A DNA stretch of 64,000 nt from Guyanagaster necrorhizus (Eukaryota > Basidiomycota > Agaricomycetes > Agaricales > Physalacriaceae): NCBI RefSeq assembly GCF_019112545.1, contig NW_025064897.1:246581-310580 (forward strand), written 5' to 3'. The notes below the pieces were generated by a model. That model made no database searches, was not told where the DNA came from, and saw only the letters and a program-made list of their open reading frames with translations. Position 1 is the stretch's first letter. Each line of letters starts with the position of its first letter. Made by a program: the position numbers and the translations under genes. Positions 61,908 to 64,000 of this stretch are shown in pieces.

Positions 61908-62862
61908 ATGACTACGTTTCCTCCAGAGCTTGTAGAGATAATCGTACATCAAGTCTGGTACTCTCAAATGCCGTCCACCATCCGAAAGTCGTTCATGGCC
62001 GCTTGCCTCAGCATCAACCGAACGTGGAAAGCCGTATATGGCCCTATTGCCTCTCAAGATATGTATATCACCAACCTCACATTCCTGGACTATCTGTGCG
62101 ACATCGCCCAGTCCAGGAAATCCATTATCTACCATGACTTCATCCCCCGGCTTACCCGTACCATTACTTGCTTCGTCGACCTCCGAGAAAACGAAAGGGA
62201 AGGAGCAGTGAAAGAGGTGTATGCGCTACCTAGCATCCGTGGTTTCTAAGCTCTGTTTCCGCTTGTTCCGTATATATCTTTCAAAATCGTTTGGATCGGC
62301 ATTGGGTGGTATTCATCTTTACAGTTCCTCCGTGGTATTCCCATTCGTACCTGTTACGACCGATTCCTGTTTGATGTCTCCCCCAAACGCTGGAGGAGGT
62401 GAATGGACGTGTATGTTTCCATCATAGACTTGGACCCTTCGGCGGTCATACACGACTGTGACTGGTCTGACGTGTTTTGCAAATTGCTCAGAGTCGGTGT
62501 TCCCGACCTCAATTTTTGGCTTTTTCTAACACTGGAACTTGACGTGGGGCAGTATGATGGGTTGGTAATTGACGGAGCCCGACACTTCCGTCAAACTACA
62601 TATATAGCTGAAAGCAAGATTGGAGGCTGGGATTCGAAGGAGATTGATCAGTGCTTGTGGATGGCTTCCAAAGGGCATCACTGTACGTGATTAGAGTCAG
62701 TTCCATCTAAATTGTCTAACATCCTCGCCAGGGTTCCGCCGTCTTACCAGTCGCTTCTGCCGCTGGGAGTATGAAAACCGTGCAGAGTTTTTTTTACCTT
62801 ACCCACGTCTCTGGGCTAGGAATGGTGTAGAGTCCCTCCTCGAGAGGGAGAATTTGGGCTGA
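61908..62862 (+). pseudogene. F-box-like protein gene with two in-frame stops
   Basis: Opens MTTFPPELVEIIVHQVWYS, SFMAACLSINRTWKAVYGP, NLTFLDYLCDIA, HDFIPRLTRTITCFVDLRE, an agaricomycete F-box-like family. The same frame then meets TAA at 62247-62249 and TGA at 62400-62402, yet family-like sequence continues: ALFPLVPYISFKIVWIGIG, RTCYDRFLFDVSPKRW, DVYVSIIDLDPSAVIHD, and past an intron (62686-62731) FRRLTSRFCRWEYENRAEFF to TGA near 62862. The degraded paralogue at 37885-38463 reads GFHVLF where this one has the TAA, and has 12 more bases just before it. That makes mutation likelier than an intron, though I cannot exclude an unusual splice. Confidence 0.7.
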
Positions 62863-63212
62863 AGAAATGCTATGCTTCTAGTACGTATGGAGCTGCTATA
62901 CATGTAGAGCTATTGTTCACTGGCACCCGTTGCGGTCCTTGCTATGGCCGGATCCATCTCGGTTCTTGATTGCCGAATATGCCAATGTTTTCTGTTACAT
63001 GTCGGTGTTGTAAGAATATCTGTCTAATTGTAAGGCCTTGAAGCTGGAATTTGGTGCTCATTCCTGTACAAGAAGAATTTTCATCTATACGCTATTCGGA
63101 TTAGTCCTCTTAGTAAATCACGATGCAGCACACGTCACGACAACAGTCCTTTTCAGCGTAGTGCTACTGGTCACATTTTAAAACCTGTCAGCTAAAATTC
63201 TCGAGCTGGGAC
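62863..63212. other. Intergenic, upstream of the membrane protein gene
   Basis: 350 bp without a supported gene. Confidence 0.5.
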
Positions 63213-64000
63213 AATGCTCATCGACATTATTCTCCCTCTCTTTCTCTTTCCTGCCCTCACGGCGCTCGAGGTGACAAACATTTTGCCCAGTTTACAATTC
63301 CTTGGCCCAGCAATCCGACCTTATTGCAAGTCGGGCTCACCTTATTTCATTCCTCACACCAACATCGCTTTCTTCGACACTCGGCTTTGCGGTATAGTCT
63401 CTGTGTTCCATGTCGTCATGAAACCAGAGCTCATGCCTTTCCTCGTCTACTTCCTCGCAACTATGGCTCCAGTTGCCGTCCTCTATCAATCCTTCGAGTC
63501 TGCGAGAAAAGGCCGTCGGTTCACCACCAGTCATTCAGCCCTCTTATTCGGCACCCTTGGTCAGTTGGTAACATTCGCAGCTGTGATGCCGTTCTACTGG
63601 ATATGCGAAATCTTGTCGGGTCGCGCTGAGAGACAGAAGGGCGGGAAGGTCACTCAGGCGCATGCAGAGGCGGCGGTCTTTGGACTTTTCGTGGGATGGA
63701 TCATCCCCACGGTGGTAATGGTCGCCATGCAGGATCCAGGAATTACAGGACTCTGGCAGTTCGCACCTATCATCGGCTTCATCTCAGGCAGCGTCCATCT
63801 CCTCTTCCGCCCTCCTACTGTGCACTCGCAGTCAGGCTTCCGTACCGTCCAAGCAGCCTATATCGGCGCGTTTCTCGTGGCATCATCCCTCCATCTTTCC
63901 ACTGTCTCCAAGTTCAAGTCGCTGGATGACATTCTCGCCTTCTTTCTCCCAGCATCATATGCAATAGCGCCGACCGAAGCTCTTTTGTGGCATACCGCGA
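63213..64000 (+). CDS. Multi-pass membrane protein, partial (runs off the window)
   Basis: One open frame of 262 codons from ATG at 63213 to the window end, without a stop. It starts MLIDIILPLFLFPALTALEV (first membrane segment or signal anchor). Further hydrophobic segments are at about residues 65-95 (LCGIVSVFHVVM, MPFLVYFLATMAPVAVLY), 110-135 (LLFGTLGQLVTFAAVMPFYWI), 155-175 (AAVFGLFVGWIIPTVVMVAM), 180-200 (FAPIIGFISGSVHLLF), 215-235 (AAYIGAFLVASSLHL) and 245-260. Short polar loops include GRAERQKGGKV. The layout resembles uncharacterised fungal integral membrane proteins; I could not name the family. No intron was needed. Confidence 0.8.

Overview
The window is nuclear DNA of a filamentous basidiomycete, most likely an agaricomycete. 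Genes are closely spaced on both strands and cut by many 45-60 nt GT...AG introns. Most are single-copy fungal housekeeping genes: SMC5, SEC6, COQ6, eIF3g, NAD synthetase, MOZART1, Zds and Rgp1. Around them lie fungal accessory genes: a Zn2Cys6 regulator, an FAD phenol hydroxylase-type monooxygenase, a GH16 glucanase, a type-B carboxylesterase, F-box-like proteins and a quelling-type RNA-dependent RNA polymerase. I saw no rRNA, tRNA, CRISPR array or intact transposon. Exon borders were assigned by eye from splice consensus and protein continuity.

Layout. 1-10190: a broken, inverted partial copy of the RdRP gene (1-1205, minus), a Zn2Cys6 regulator (2449-5504, minus) and the intact RdRP gene (6162-10190, plus). 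10.8-16.6 kb: a small forkhead protein, the FAD monooxygenase and a Tma16-like protein, all minus. 18.3-19.5 kb: a GH16 pseudogene. 20.6-29 kb: MOZART1, a Zds-domain protein, an aldehyde dehydrogenase and eIF3g, all plus. 30.2-37 kb: a coiled-coil gene, an F-box-like gene, and COQ6 and SEC6 diverging from a 79 bp gap. 37.9-40.8 kb: degraded material, including an F-box-like relic and a 147 bp copy of the SEC6 tail. 41.2-51.4 kb: SMC5, a carboxylesterase pseudogene and Rgp1, all minus. 51.8-60.6 kb: NAD synthetase, then a tandem pair of secreted metallophosphatases, the first dead and the second intact. 60.6-64 kb: a small unknown gene, an F-box-like pseudogene and the start of a multi-pass membrane protein that runs off the window.

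Most notable is the pair of RdRP copies facing each other. About 640 bp (115-752 against 7087-7726) is almost identical, while homologous sequence on both sides has drifted to roughly 75-80 percent. That pattern fits gene conversion or a recent re-copying event inside an old inverted duplication. Because the duplicated gene belongs to the RNA-silencing machinery, opposed transcription or a long read-through hairpin could make small RNAs against the RdRP itself; this is inference. The window is also rich in decaying duplicates in several gene families, each beside or near an intact relative.
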